Positions 16,407-24,779 of a stretch of 25,742 nt of DNA are shown piece by piece. The stretch is from D2472 sp964275585 (lineage in GTDB: Bacteria > Pseudomonadota > Gammaproteobacteria > Magnimaribacterales > D2472): assembly GCA_964275585.1 (NCBI GenBank), contig CAXYCJ010000005.1, forward strand, positions 1 through 25,742, given 5' to 3'. The notes below the pieces were generated by a model. That model was not told where the DNA came from. It ran no database searches and saw only the letters and a list, made by a program, of their open reading frames with translations. Every line of letters starts with the position of its first letter. The first letter of the stretch is position 1. The position numbers were made by a program, and so were the translations under genes.

Positions 16407-17799
16407 AGATTTCTTGTAAATGGTCCAAGGCATTTTGTATGCGTGCATTGGATTCCTCCTTTCCAAATAAGTATAAAGTTAGTCCTAAAGATGGAGATTG
16501 AGTAGAGCCTGTCATTGCAATTCTTATGGGTTGATATAGTTTTGGTGTTGGCAGATCTAGAGCAAGCTGTGTATCTGCTAATGCTTTGTCAATTGATGAT
16601 TCCTCCCAAATTTCAAGGCCTTCAAGTTTACGTTGAATAAATTCTAAGGCTTGCTCTGAACCAAGTAAAAACTTTTTTTCAGCCTTTTCGTCGTAACCAT
16701 TAATGTTAAAAAAATATGGTTTTAAATCTGCTGCAATGCCAGCAAGGGTTGGCTTAGAGGTTCTCATTGCTTGTAAAATTTCATCGCCGTTGTGTTTAGA
16801 GTTAAGATCAATATTTTGATTTACTAGAAACGGAATAAGCTTTGATTTTAATTCAGCAAAAGATAATGCCGCGATATGATTATTGTTAATCCAGTCAAGC
16901 TTCGCAGGATCAAATATTGCTCCGGCTTTTTGTACCTCTTGAATTCTAAAATCTGAAATTAAGTCCTCAATATAAAAAATCTCTTTATCGCCTTTTGACC
17001 AGCCAAGTCGAGCTAACATATTAATCATTGAAGATTGAAGGTAACCTTGATCAAAATAATCCTGAAGACTTGTAACAGCATTCCTTTTAGATAATCTTTT
17101 TTTATCCTGCCCAAGAACCATCGGTAAATGTGCGTATTCCAAAGAAGGAAATTCTAAGGCTTGTTGTATGTGAATTTGACGAGGGGTATTGCTCAAATGA
17201 TCCTCACCTCTTATAACGGTAGTCACTCCTTGGTCATGATCATCGATTACATTGCACAAATGGTAGGTTGGGGAGCCATCGCTTCTGACTAAAATTAGAT
17301 CATCTAGCTCGGAGTTTTGGAAGATAACCTCCCCCCTAACTAGGTCATGAAAAATAAGCTCACCTTCCTGAGGTGTTTTTAATCTCAAAACAGTTGCATT
17401 GTTTTTTTCTAATTTTAAATCTCTACACCTACCATCATATTGAGGCTTTAAACCTTTGGCTTGTTGGTCAGCTCTCATTTTCTCCAGGCGATCCCTACTG
17501 CATTCACAAAAATATGCTTTACCAGAATCTATAATTTTTGTTATAGCTGCTTGGTAGATCTCTGATCTCTCTGATTGCCTTACAGGCGTTTCATCAGGGG
17601 TAATACCAATATCATGCAATCCTTTTAAAATATTATTCTCAAACTCTCGAGTGGAGCGCTCAGCATCAGTATCTTCTACACGAATTAGAAATTTCCCATT
17701 ATTTTGTTTTGCATACACATAATTGAATAACGCTGTTCTAACACCGCCAATATGCAAAGCTCCAGTTGGGCTAGGTGCAAACCTAGTAATCGATGTCAT
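16399..17799 (-). CDS. gltX: Glutamyl-tRNA synthetase
   Basis: Charges tRNA-Glu with glutamate. The 466-residue class I synthetase has the HIGH-type motif (APSPTGALHIGG, 8-19) and the KMSKS-type motif KRLSKR (234-239), with the connective and anticodon-binding domains following; length is near the usual 470. Cys98, Cys100 and Cys125 of the E. coli zinc site are present, but the fourth ligand (His127) is Asp here. I chose ATG 17799 over the in-frame ATG 17811: GGAG lies six bases before it and it forms an ATGA overlap with the dnaQ stop. It is third in the rnhA-dnaQ-gltX unit. The 3' end overlaps the convergent EthD-like gene by eight bases. Confidence 0.97.
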   Translation of the reverse strand: MTSITRFAPSPTGALHIGGVRTALFNYVYAKQNNGKFLIRVEDTDAERSTREFENNILKGLHDIGITPDETPVRQSERSEIYQAAITKIIDSGKAYFCECSRDRLEKMRADQQAKGLKPQYDGRCRDLKLEKNNATVLRLKTPQEGELIFHDLVRGEVIFQNSELDDLILVRSDGSPTYHLCNVIDDHDQGVTTVIRGEDHLSNTPRQIHIQQALEFPSLEYAHLPMVLGQDKKRLSKRNAVTSLQDYFDQGYLQSSMINMLARLGWSKGDKEIFYIEDLISDFRIQEVQKAGAIFDPAKLDWINNNHIAALSFAELKSKLIPFLVNQNIDLNSKHNGDEILQAMRTSKPTLAGIAADLKPYFFNINGYDEKAEKKFLLGSEQALEFIQRKLEGLEIWEESSIDKALADTQLALDLPTPKLYQPIRIAMTGSTQSPSLGLTLYLFGKEESNARIQNALDHLQEISN

Positions 17800-18509
17800 A
17801 ACTGACTCCATGGTGGAATTTTATTGTCTTTTTTAATTTGTTTCATTCTTTCGTCATGCGCTGATTTGTCTTCTTTGGAGACAGCAATGTGAGGAATCGG
17901 AAATTCTGTAAGATTTATTGATTCGTCTTTATTTTTTTCTCCTGATTGTGTTTTTGAACTTGCGGATAAAAACTCAAACTTACCTTGTCCACCAGTAAGG
18001 TGAACAAAAACATCAGCTAGGATTTTTGCATCAACCAAGCCTCCATGGTAACTGCGATCATATCCAGATATTTCGAATCTACTAATTAGTGCGTCAAGAG
18101 AGTTCCGTTGACCAGGAAATTTACTGCGAGCAAGTACCAAGCTATCTTCTATTTCACAAATTTCTTCAATCATTGGGTATGTAGATGATGCCCTTTTTAA
18201 CTCACTATTAAGAAACCCTAAGTCAAACGGAGCATTGTGGATGATTAATGTGCTTCCATCGATAAACTCTAAGAAACTTTCTGCAATTTCAGAAAAATCA
18301 GGTTCATTCTCAACCTGTGCATTTGAGACACCATGAACTTTCTGGGCCTCTTCATCAATTGATCTGTGTGGATTGAGGTAAGTATGGAAATGCTGATCAG
18401 TTTGCTTCCTATCTTCAAGCAATACTGCACCAATCTCGATAATGCGATGGCCCTGATCGACCTTTAGGCCTGTTGTCTCTGTATCTAAAACAATTAATTT
18501 TTTGGTCAT
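17796..18509 (-). CDS. dnaQ: DNA polymerase III epsilon subunit, 3'-5' proofreading exonuclease
   Basis: Proofreading subunit of the replicative polymerase. All DEDDh exonuclease motifs are present: Asp9 and Glu11 (VLDTETTGL), Asp96 in HNAPFDLGF, His155 (SYHGGLVD) and Asp160. The 237-residue length matches epsilon (about 240), and the C-terminal tail after residue 185 corresponds to the polymerase-alpha-binding region. It overlaps rnhA by four bases at its start (ATGA) and gltX by four at its end. The adjacency with rnhA is a known gammaproteobacterial pairing, which supports orthology rather than a generic exonuclease. Confidence 0.96.
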   Translation of the reverse strand: MTKKLIVLDTETTGLKVDQGHRIIEIGAVLLEDRKQTDQHFHTYLNPHRSIDEEAQKVHGVSNAQVENEPDFSEIAESFLEFIDGSTLIIHNAPFDLGFLNSELKRASSTYPMIEEICEIEDSLVLARSKFPGQRNSLDALISRFEISGYDRSYHGGLVDAKILADVFVHLTGGQGKFEFLSASSKTQSGEKNKDESINLTEFPIPHIAVSKEDKSAHDERMKQIKKDNKIPPWSQL

Positions 18510-18940
18510 CTTACTGAATCTATTCCTTTGTTAGCTAAAAGATCAGCCATTTCATTTCCAGCATCACCTGAATGACCTTTAACCCAATGCCATTGCACTT
18601 GATGAAAAGTCATTAATTCATCTAGCTGTTGCCATAAATTTTGATTTTTTACTTCTTTTTTTGCGGCGGTTCTCCAGTTATTTTTTTTCCAGTTATGTAT
18701 ATATTGAGTGATTCCATTTATGACATATTTTGAGTCAGTATATAAATCAACATTGCAGGGCTCTTTAAGTGCAGTTAAACCTTTAATTGCAGCACTTAAT
18801 TCCATTTGGTTGTTTGTGGTGCTGCTCTTTCCACCATAGATTTCTTTTTCAACTCCTTCAAAAGTCATTAATACTCCCCAGCCCCCGGGTCCAGGATTTC
18901 CGCTGCAAGCTCCATCTGTATACATAATTACTTGTTTCAT
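18506..18940 (-). CDS. rnhA: Ribonuclease HI
   Basis: Degrades the RNA strand of RNA-DNA hybrids, removing R-loops and primers. The 144-residue protein carries the full active site: Asp9 (MYTDGACSGNPGPGG), Glu47 (NNQMELSAA), Asp69 (YTDSKYV), His123 (WVKGHSG) and Asp133 (NEMADLLAN). It is first in the rnhA-dnaQ-gltX unit, with an ATGA overlap into dnaQ. It is divergent from gloB with only 25 bases between the two start codons, so at least one promoter must overlap coding sequence. No clear ribosome site is seen. Confidence 0.97.
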   Translation of the reverse strand: MKQVIMYTDGACSGNPGPGGWGVLMTFEGVEKEIYGGKSSTTNNQMELSAAIKGLTALKEPCNVDLYTDSKYVINGITQYIHNWKKNNWRTAAKKEVKNQNLWQQLDELMTFHQVQWHWVKGHSGDAGNEMADLLANKGIDSVR

Positions 18941-18944
18941 GGGT

Positions 18945-18950
18945 TAAAAT
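18945..18950 (+). promoter_or_regulatory. Candidate -10 box for gloB
   Basis: TAAAAT in the 25-base gap between the divergent rnhA and gloB starts matches five of six -10 bases; transcription would start near 18957, leaving a leader of about nine bases with no ribosome site. No convincing -35 box is visible. On the other strand, TATTTT just before the rnhA ATG could serve rnhA. Confidence 0.25.
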
Positions 18951-18965
18951 ATCTCAGTTACCATT

Positions 18966-19736
18966 ATGAAAATTCAATCTATAAAAGCCTTTAGTGATAA
19001 TTATATTTGGTTAGTTAGCACTAATGAAGGCAATCTTGTAATTGATCCTGGTGATTCCCAGCCAGTTATAGACTTTCTATCACAAAAAAACATCACCTTA
19101 ACAGATATTTTACTCACTCATCACCACTATGACCATGTGGGAGGTGTTACAGGCTTAAAGAAAAATATGCTGGGGTATGTTTATGGACCAAATAATCCTC
19201 AAATAGAAGGAGTAAATAATCACTTAGTTGAAGGCAATATATTTAAGTCTTGCGGTCTAAACTTTGAGGTTATTGAAATTCCTGGGCACACTCTTGATCA
19301 TATTGCCTATTTCATTAATGACTCAAAACAACCTGTTTTATTCTGCGGGGATACTCTTTTTTCAGGAGGCTGCGGAAGAGTCTTTGAGGGCACTTATGAT
19401 CAAATGTATGAGTCATTAATGAAATTAAGGCAATTACCTGAAAATACCTTGGTGTATTGCGGACATGAGTACACTTTAAATAATTTAAAATTTGCTGAAG
19501 TGGTAGAACCAAATAATCAAGCAATTCATTCTTATATTGCTGCTTGCGAAGAAAAGCTTAAAAACCTTCAAACTACACTTCCAAGTAATATTCAATTAGA
19601 GTTACAAATTAATCCTTTTATGAGATGCGACAACATGGATTTACGTCAAGAAATTGCTAAAAAGCTTGATGACCATGAAAATATTACAGATGCTCAAATA
19701 TTTGAATACCTTAGAGTATGGAAAGATTCTTTTTAA
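18966..19736 (+). CDS. gloB: Hydroxyacylglutathione hydrolase (glyoxalase II)
   Basis: Hydrolyses S-D-lactoylglutathione to lactate and glutathione in methylglyoxal detoxification. The 256-residue metallo-beta-lactamase-fold enzyme has the binuclear metal motif THHHYDH (51-57), His108 (PGHTLDH), Asp129 (FCGDTLFSGGCGRVFEG) and His167 (YCGHEYT), plus the glyoxalase II C-terminal domain with NPFMR (216-220) that sets it apart from other lactamase-fold hydrolases. The rnhA and mltD neighbours match the E. coli gene order. No Shine-Dalgarno site precedes the ATG. Confidence 0.96.
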   Translation: MKIQSIKAFSDNYIWLVSTNEGNLVIDPGDSQPVIDFLSQKNITLTDILLTHHHYDHVGGVTGLKKNMLGYVYGPNNPQIEGVNNHLVEGNIFKSCGLNFEVIEIPGHTLDHIAYFINDSKQPVLFCGDTLFSGGCGRVFEGTYDQMYESLMKLRQLPENTLVYCGHEYTLNNLKFAEVVEPNNQAIHSYIAACEEKLKNLQTTLPSNIQLELQINPFMRCDNMDLRQEIAKKLDDHENITDAQIFEYLRVWKDSF

Positions 19737-21169
19737 TTATCATTCTATTTGGGCTCTCGGCTTGCCAAATACCTAACTTAATCAGGGCTGATAGGTATAT
19801 AGAGCCAGTTCCACTTGAGATTACAAAACCATCTAATAACTATGAAAATATTTGGGACAGGATTAGAGGTGGGTCTTTGGGCAAAGGAGCTTTACCCGAT
19901 ATTGAAACTCAAAAATATATTGATAGTTATCTTAGCAATCCCTCACAGTTAAATAAACTTTTAGAAAAAGGTCGGTACTTTATTTTCTTTGTTCTTGATG
20001 AGCTTGATAGATACAACCTTCCACCTGAGCTAGCGCTGCTTCCATACATTGAAAGTAATTATGATCCATTTTCAATTTCATCATCAGGCGCCATGGGTAT
20101 TTGGCAATTTATGCCAGCAACTGCAAGAATTTATGGTCTTAAAGACACCTGGTGGAATGAGCAAAGACATGATCCTTTAATATCTTCTAAGGCAGCAGTC
20201 AGATATTTAGCTTACTTACATAATAGATTTAACAACGATATTACATATACTTTAGCTGCCTATAATGGAGGTCCTACTCTTCTTGAAAAACAAATAAAAC
20301 TTAATCGAAAATTAGGTAAATCATTAGCCTACAAGGACCTGAAACTGCCCAGTCAAACAAAAGAATATGTCCCAAAATTTCAAGCCATTAGAGAGATTGT
20401 AATTAATGCAGAAAAATATGGAATTAAACTACCAAATTTTCCTAATAAAAAAGTTTTAGGTAAGGTAGAGCTAGATGGGCAAGTAGAGATATTTGCTTTT
20501 AGTGAATTTGTCCAGCTCAAGCCTGAGTTTATTTATAAGCTTAATGCTGGTTATACCAAATGGGCATCACCGCCAGGAAAGAAAACTAGTTTTAATGTGC
20601 CAATTGAATTAGTTACATCAATAAATTTAAGAAAGGATCAGTTTATTCAGAGCAATCAAATAAATTGGGTTACTCATAAAGTCTCTAAGGGAGATAGCTT
20701 ATGGAAAATTGCAGAAAAGTTTGATATCGAGGTTGAGGTTCTTAAAAAGGTTAACTATTTAACATCCAGTGTACTTAGCTTGAATCAACAATTACTAATC
20801 CCTCTTAGTAATGGCCAGAATGAAACATTTATACCCTATCAGGCTCATATTATTAGTGAAGGTGATACTTTATGGAATCTTGGCCTGCAATATAAAATTT
20901 CACCAGCTGAAATTGCAGCAAATAATGGTCTGAAAATAAGTGCGCCTTTGAGGATCGGAAAAGAGTTAAATATTGGGAATAAAAATATTTATAGAACAAT
21001 TAACTCAAAAAGGAGAACAATTTTATATAGTGTAAAGCAAGGTGATAGTATTTATAGAATTGCAGATATTTTTAATATTGAAATTGATGACATTTTAAAA
21101 ATAAATGAACTAAAAAGTAATGATATTAGCCCTGGCCAGGTATTAAAGATTGTAATTAGAGCTTTTTAA
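19718..21169 (+). CDS. mltD: Membrane-bound lytic murein transglycosylase D, lipoprotein
   Basis: Cleaves the glycan strand of peptidoglycan to give 1,6-anhydromuramyl products, at the outer membrane facing the periplasm. The 483-residue protein has a lipoprotein signal with lipobox LSAC (Cys16), a goose-lysozyme-like transglycosylase domain (about 95-240) with catalytic Glu112 in YIESNYDP, the GAMGIWQFMP block (124-133) and AYNGG (181-185), and three C-terminal LysM repeats (about 317-362, 375-419, 434-480) that bind murein. The start lies 19 bases inside gloB, which implies co-transcription. The stop overlaps the convergent oppC stop in a shared TTAA. Confidence 0.95.
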   Translation: MERFFLIIILFGLSACQIPNLIRADRYIEPVPLEITKPSNNYENIWDRIRGGSLGKGALPDIETQKYIDSYLSNPSQLNKLLEKGRYFIFFVLDELDRYNLPPELALLPYIESNYDPFSISSSGAMGIWQFMPATARIYGLKDTWWNEQRHDPLISSKAAVRYLAYLHNRFNNDITYTLAAYNGGPTLLEKQIKLNRKLGKSLAYKDLKLPSQTKEYVPKFQAIREIVINAEKYGIKLPNFPNKKVLGKVELDGQVEIFAFSEFVQLKPEFIYKLNAGYTKWASPPGKKTSFNVPIELVTSINLRKDQFIQSNQINWVTHKVSKGDSLWKIAEKFDIEVEVLKKVNYLTSSVLSLNQQLLIPLSNGQNETFIPYQAHIISEGDTLWNLGLQYKISPAEIAANNGLKISAPLRIGKELNIGNKNIYRTINSKRRTILYSVKQGDSIYRIADIFNIEIDDILKINELKSNDISPGQVLKIVIRAF

Positions 21170-22020
21170 TCTGAGGAAATTTTAGGATCCAAAGCATCTC
21201 TAAGACCATCACCAAAAAAATTTAAAGCAAATAATGTGATCGTGAAGGTCAATCCTGGATAAATTAATAACCAGGAGTACTCTTCCATTGATTCAACTCC
21301 ATACCTTATTAAGGTTCCCCAACTACTCATTGGTGGTTGAATTCCCAGGCCTAGAAAACTTAGAAAAGCCTCTAGTAACATTACCTGTGGAATAGTAAGA
21401 GTTGCATAGACAGCAATTGGACCTAGAATATTTGGAAAAATATGTTTTCTAAACATCTGAAAGTTTGAGACTCCCATCGCTTGAGCGGCTAAAACATATT
21501 CTTGATTTTTAATAGTTAATACTTGGCCTCGAACAATTCTTGCCATAGTTAGCCACTCCACAGCTCCTATAGCTGCAAACAGTAACCAAATATTTCGACC
21601 AAAAATTACCATGAGCAAGATAATAAAAATTATAAAAGGTAACCCATAAAGGACGTCTACAATTCTCATCATTACCGAATCAATTCTTCCGCCAAAGTAA
21701 CCTGCCACGATGCCCCAACTAACTCCTATAACCAGAGCTACGCCAGTGGCAACAAAACCAACCAACAATGAAACTCTTGCACCATATAAAATTCTACTAA
21801 ATAGATCTCTGCCCAAGGTATCTGTCCCTAATAAAAAATTTCCCGATGGTGGCTGAGCTCCTAATTCTAGATTTTGATATGAATAAGAGTGGGGAGCAAT
21901 CCATGGTGCAAAAATAGCTAAAGTAATTAAAATGCAAAGAATAGCTCCGCCAGTAACAGCGGCTTTATTTGCTAGCAATCTTCTCCATGCATCTGACCAT
22001 AAAGAGCTATTCTGATTCAT
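21166..22020 (-). CDS. oppC: Oligopeptide-type ABC transporter permease, OppC-like
   Basis: Second inner-membrane permease of a peptide ABC importer. The 284-residue protein has six predicted membrane helices, the OppC/DppC signature LGTDTLGRDLFSR (64-76), and the EAA loop that contacts the ATPase (about 175-195, YVLAAQAMG). An N-terminal WRRLLANK segment is typical of OppC. It overlaps oppB by four bases (ATGA). The operon ends here: mltD converges directly and no oppD or oppF follows, so the ATPase must come from elsewhere. Dipeptide, nickel or other peptide-family substrates cannot be excluded. Confidence 0.92.
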   Translation of the reverse strand: MNQNSSLWSDAWRRLLANKAAVTGGAILCILITLAIFAPWIAPHSYSYQNLELGAQPPSGNFLLGTDTLGRDLFSRILYGARVSLLVGFVATGVALVIGVSWGIVAGYFGGRIDSVMMRIVDVLYGLPFIIFIILLMVIFGRNIWLLFAAIGAVEWLTMARIVRGQVLTIKNQEYVLAAQAMGVSNFQMFRKHIFPNILGPIAVYATLTIPQVMLLEAFLSFLGLGIQPPMSSWGTLIRYGVESMEEYSWLLIYPGLTFTITLFALNFFGDGLRDALDPKISSD

Positions 22021-22940
22021 GCGTCTGCTCGTGCTCTAGGGTTCATAATCAAGACAGCAATATCTGAGAGAAGATTAAAAAAGATAATAAGTGCGGAAAA
22101 GAAGATAGTTGTTCCAAGAATCATTGTGTAATCTCGATTAAATGCTGCCTCAACATAAAATCTCCCGAGCCCAGGAATTTGAAATATTGTTTCAACAACA
22201 AAAGACCCTCCTATTAACCCAGCTATTGCAGGCCCTAAAAATGAAACTACCGGTACTAAACCACCTTGAAGAGCGTGACGGATAATTACTTGATATTCAG
22301 GCAAGCCTTTTGCTCGCGCCGTTCTAATATAATCTTGGCTGAGGGTCTCCAACATACCTCCTCTGCTCAATCTAGCAATATAAGCAGCATAAGCTGCACC
22401 TAAGGTGATTGAAGGTAAGATTTTATCTCCCGCAAGAGAATCCCATCCTGATACTGGTAAAACTTCTAAATGAATTCCAAAAAATAAAACAAGCAAGGGG
22501 CCTAATAAGAAGGTTGGCATGCAAATACCAATCATAGCTATAGTCATAGGTATGTAATCAAGCATAGTATTTCTTTTAACAGCCGCTAAAACCCCCGCAA
22601 AAATTCCAATGATCATAGCTACAAGGATTGCATAGAAAGCTAATTCCAAGGTAACTGGTAACCCAGTAAAAATCATTTCTGTAACAGATCGTCCCGGAAA
22701 TCTGAACGAAGGCCCAAAATCACCCTGGACAAGATTAAACATATAATCTCTGTACTGAATAAATAAGGGTGCATCTAAGTTATAAACAGCATTAAGATTT
22801 TTCATTACCTGTGGTGGCACAACTTTCTCTGCATCAAAGGGGCCGCCAGGAGCCATGCGAACTAAAAAGAATGTTAGCGACGCGACAACCAATATTACAG
22901 GTATAGCAATTGCAACTCTCTTTAAAATAACTTGAAGCAT
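22017..22940 (-). CDS. oppB: Oligopeptide-type ABC transporter permease, OppB-like
   Basis: First inner-membrane permease of the same importer. The 307-residue protein has the OppB N-terminus (LKRVAIAIPVILVVASLTFFL-like helix, 6-27, followed by the PGGPFD segment at 31-36), further membrane helices, and the EAA loop DYIRTARAKGL (203-213). The QIPGLGRFYVEAA segment near 254 is typical of OppB/DppB. It starts five bases after the oppA stop and its stop overlaps oppC by four bases, so the three are one unit. Confidence 0.93.
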   Translation of the reverse strand: MLQVILKRVAIAIPVILVVASLTFFLVRMAPGGPFDAEKVVPPQVMKNLNAVYNLDAPLFIQYRDYMFNLVQGDFGPSFRFPGRSVTEMIFTGLPVTLELAFYAILVAMIIGIFAGVLAAVKRNTMLDYIPMTIAMIGICMPTFLLGPLLVLFFGIHLEVLPVSGWDSLAGDKILPSITLGAAYAAYIARLSRGGMLETLSQDYIRTARAKGLPEYQVIIRHALQGGLVPVVSFLGPAIAGLIGGSFVVETIFQIPGLGRFYVEAAFNRDYTMILGTTIFFSALIIFFNLLSDIAVLIMNPRARADA

Positions 22941-22945
22941 TAAAC

Positions 22946-24724
22946 TTAATTTCGTTCCAAGTAGATAAACTTAGGATGGTGAGTATCGAGTAAATTTGGA
23001 TGCCATCCTTTAACATCAGGAGAGAGTTGATACTGCCTAACATATGTATAAATAGGGATAATAGGCATATCGTTAATCAGTATTTTTTCAGCTTTATTAA
23101 GGTAGTCATAGCGCAATGCTTGATCGTTAGTAGCATTGGCAATCTCAAGCAAATCATCATATTCTTGATTTTCCCAGCCAGTTTTATTATTGCCCCTATT
23201 AGGTCTCAATGTATCTAAAAAGGTATTTGGATCTTCGTAATCTCCAATCCATCCTGCTCGAGAAATTTGAAAATCTCCAGTCATTTCTCTTGCCAAATAG
23301 ACCTTCCAATCTTGATTTACAAGCCGCACTTTAATACCTAAATTCTCTTGCCACATCTGTTGAACAGCTAGAGCAATTTTCCTATGTCCCTCTTGAGTAT
23401 TAAAGAGTATCTCAAGTACAGGAAAATTTTGACCATCTTCATACCCAGCATCAGCAAGCAAACTTCTAGCTAAACTAGGGTCAAAGGGTATGGATGTTTT
23501 AGGATTATAACCAGCTGAGCCTGGGGGAGTAAATGAGTAAGCTGCTTCTTGACCGCATTTAGAGACTCGTTCAACAATTTGTTTGCGATTCAGAGAATAA
23601 GCTAGAGCCTGCCTAATACGCTTATCTTTTAACACTGGGTGCTTAGTGTTGACTCTATAAAAATATGTACCCATATAAGGTTCAATTCTTAAATCAGGGT
23701 TATTGTTTTCTATATAAACTGGACATTTTTCTAAAGGCACCACATTTGTTACATGAAGCTGGCCGGCTCTAAACATTCTATCTTCAGTAGCCTCATTGGA
23801 TACAGGGTAGAATCTAATTTCATTTAGTTTTACAGCCTCTGCATCCCAATATAACGGATTCTTCTCTACAGTAATTTGTTTGTTAAGTTCCCAGCTCTTT
23901 AAATTCATAGGTCCATTGCAAACAAAATTTCCTGGCCTAGTCCATTGACCATTTCTGTCATCAATAGTGCCATATTTTAAAATAGTGTCTTTATGAACTG
24001 GATAAGTGCTGTAATGACTTAACAATTTAATAAAAAAAGGTGTTGGATTTTTTAACTCTACTCTTAGCTCATGATCATTAATAGCTTTTACACCAACAGA
24101 ATCAAAGGATGGTTTAGGGTTATGATTTACAATTTCATTCTGAAGCGAAGCTATAGATTTAGGTAGAGCTACTAACTCATCTACTTCAGTTATAGAAAGT
24201 TCGGTAATTTTTGTATTCCCTAATTTTGTTAGCCAATTTTCTACTTCCTCTTGTAGATTAGATTGAAGAACTTCCAGAGGTACCCATGAATGATATTCTT
24301 TGGCTCCATTTAAATAATAAAGCATATCAGGGTATTGGGAGCCTAATGTGGAAGTGAGTATCCTCATCCATGACCATACAAAATCATCTGCAATGACAGG
24401 ATCGCCATTTGACCATTTAGCATTTTTATTTAAGTGAAATGTATAAGTTTTTCCATCAGGGCTAATCTCCCAGCGCTCAGCAACACCAGGTAAGTTCTTT
24501 CCACCTTTAGGATTTGCAATGGTTAAACCTTCACACATAGAGATTAATAAATGATGTTCTGGTACTCCAGTGACAATGTGTGGATCAAGACCTTGTGGTT
24601 CGCTGCCATTACCAAAATGAAGTATTTGAGAATCTAGTCCAGAATCAACAGGTGAAATGGAATCACCGCAGCTCACTAAGAATAATATAAATAAGAAAGA
24701 GATATATTTATTTTTCATGGGCAT
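22946..24724 (-). CDS. oppA: Oligopeptide ABC transporter substrate-binding lipoprotein, OppA-like
   Basis: Periplasmic peptide-binding protein, membrane-anchored by the lipobox LVSC (Cys19). The 592-residue protein carries the SBP family 5 features: PQGLDPH (43-49), FHLNKNAKWSNGDPV (96-110), NGPMNLKSWELN (270-281), and AGWIGDYEDPNTFLD (490-504). It is longer than E. coli OppA (543), mainly through an extra stretch at about residues 146-205. It starts at ATG 24724 or, two codons later, at 24718; neither has a ribosome site. A TATAAT ending seven bases before 24718 would start transcription exactly at the second ATG. It is first in oppABC and follows the terminator of TBDR 3, which suggests a shared role in peptide uptake. 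Confidence 0.92.
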   Translation of the reverse strand: MPMKNKYISFLFILFLVSCGDSISPVDSGLDSQILHFGNGSEPQGLDPHIVTGVPEHHLLISMCEGLTIANPKGGKNLPGVAERWEISPDGKTYTFHLNKNAKWSNGDPVIADDFVWSWMRILTSTLGSQYPDMLYYLNGAKEYHSWVPLEVLQSNLQEEVENWLTKLGNTKITELSITEVDELVALPKSIASLQNEIVNHNPKPSFDSVGVKAINDHELRVELKNPTPFFIKLLSHYSTYPVHKDTILKYGTIDDRNGQWTRPGNFVCNGPMNLKSWELNKQITVEKNPLYWDAEAVKLNEIRFYPVSNEATEDRMFRAGQLHVTNVVPLEKCPVYIENNNPDLRIEPYMGTYFYRVNTKHPVLKDKRIRQALAYSLNRKQIVERVSKCGQEAAYSFTPPGSAGYNPKTSIPFDPSLARSLLADAGYEDGQNFPVLEILFNTQEGHRKIALAVQQMWQENLGIKVRLVNQDWKVYLAREMTGDFQISRAGWIGDYEDPNTFLDTLRPNRGNNKTGWENQEYDDLLEIANATNDQALRYDYLNKAEKILINDMPIIPIYTYVRQYQLSPDVKGWHPNLLDTHHPKFIYLERN

Positions 24725-24730
24725 ATTATA
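24725..24730 (-). promoter_or_regulatory. Perfect -10 box abutting oppA
   Basis: TATAAT on the minus strand ends directly before ATG 24724. Standard spacing puts the transcription start at 24718, the A of the second in-frame ATG, which would make a leaderless oppA message. The -35 region falls in the upstream terminator hairpin and does not match consensus, so this is tentative. Confidence 0.35.
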
Positions 24731-24733
24731 TAT

Positions 24734-24763
24734 AAAAAAAGGGCCGGTAAACCGACCCTTTTT
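24734..24763 (-). terminator. Terminator of TBDR 3
   Basis: On the minus strand GGGTCGG (24758-24752) pairs with CCGGCCC (24747-24741), loop TTTA, with one G-U wobble, flanked by five A and followed by seven T (24740-24734). On the plus strand the same position is a C-A mismatch, so the structure fits minus-strand use. The T-tract ends nine bases before the oppA ATG. Confidence 0.82.
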
Positions 24764-24779
24764 ATTTGATTAAACTCTA

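Noticed and set aside
17800..17811. Earlier ATG for gltX at 17811
   Set aside because: ATG 17799 has GGAG six bases upstream and an ATGA overlap with dnaQ; the earlier one has no ribosome site and adds four non-conserved residues.
24734..24763. Reading this hairpin as a bidirectional terminator
   Set aside because: No plus-strand gene ends nearby, and the central pair is a mismatch on the plus strand but a wobble pair on the minus strand.
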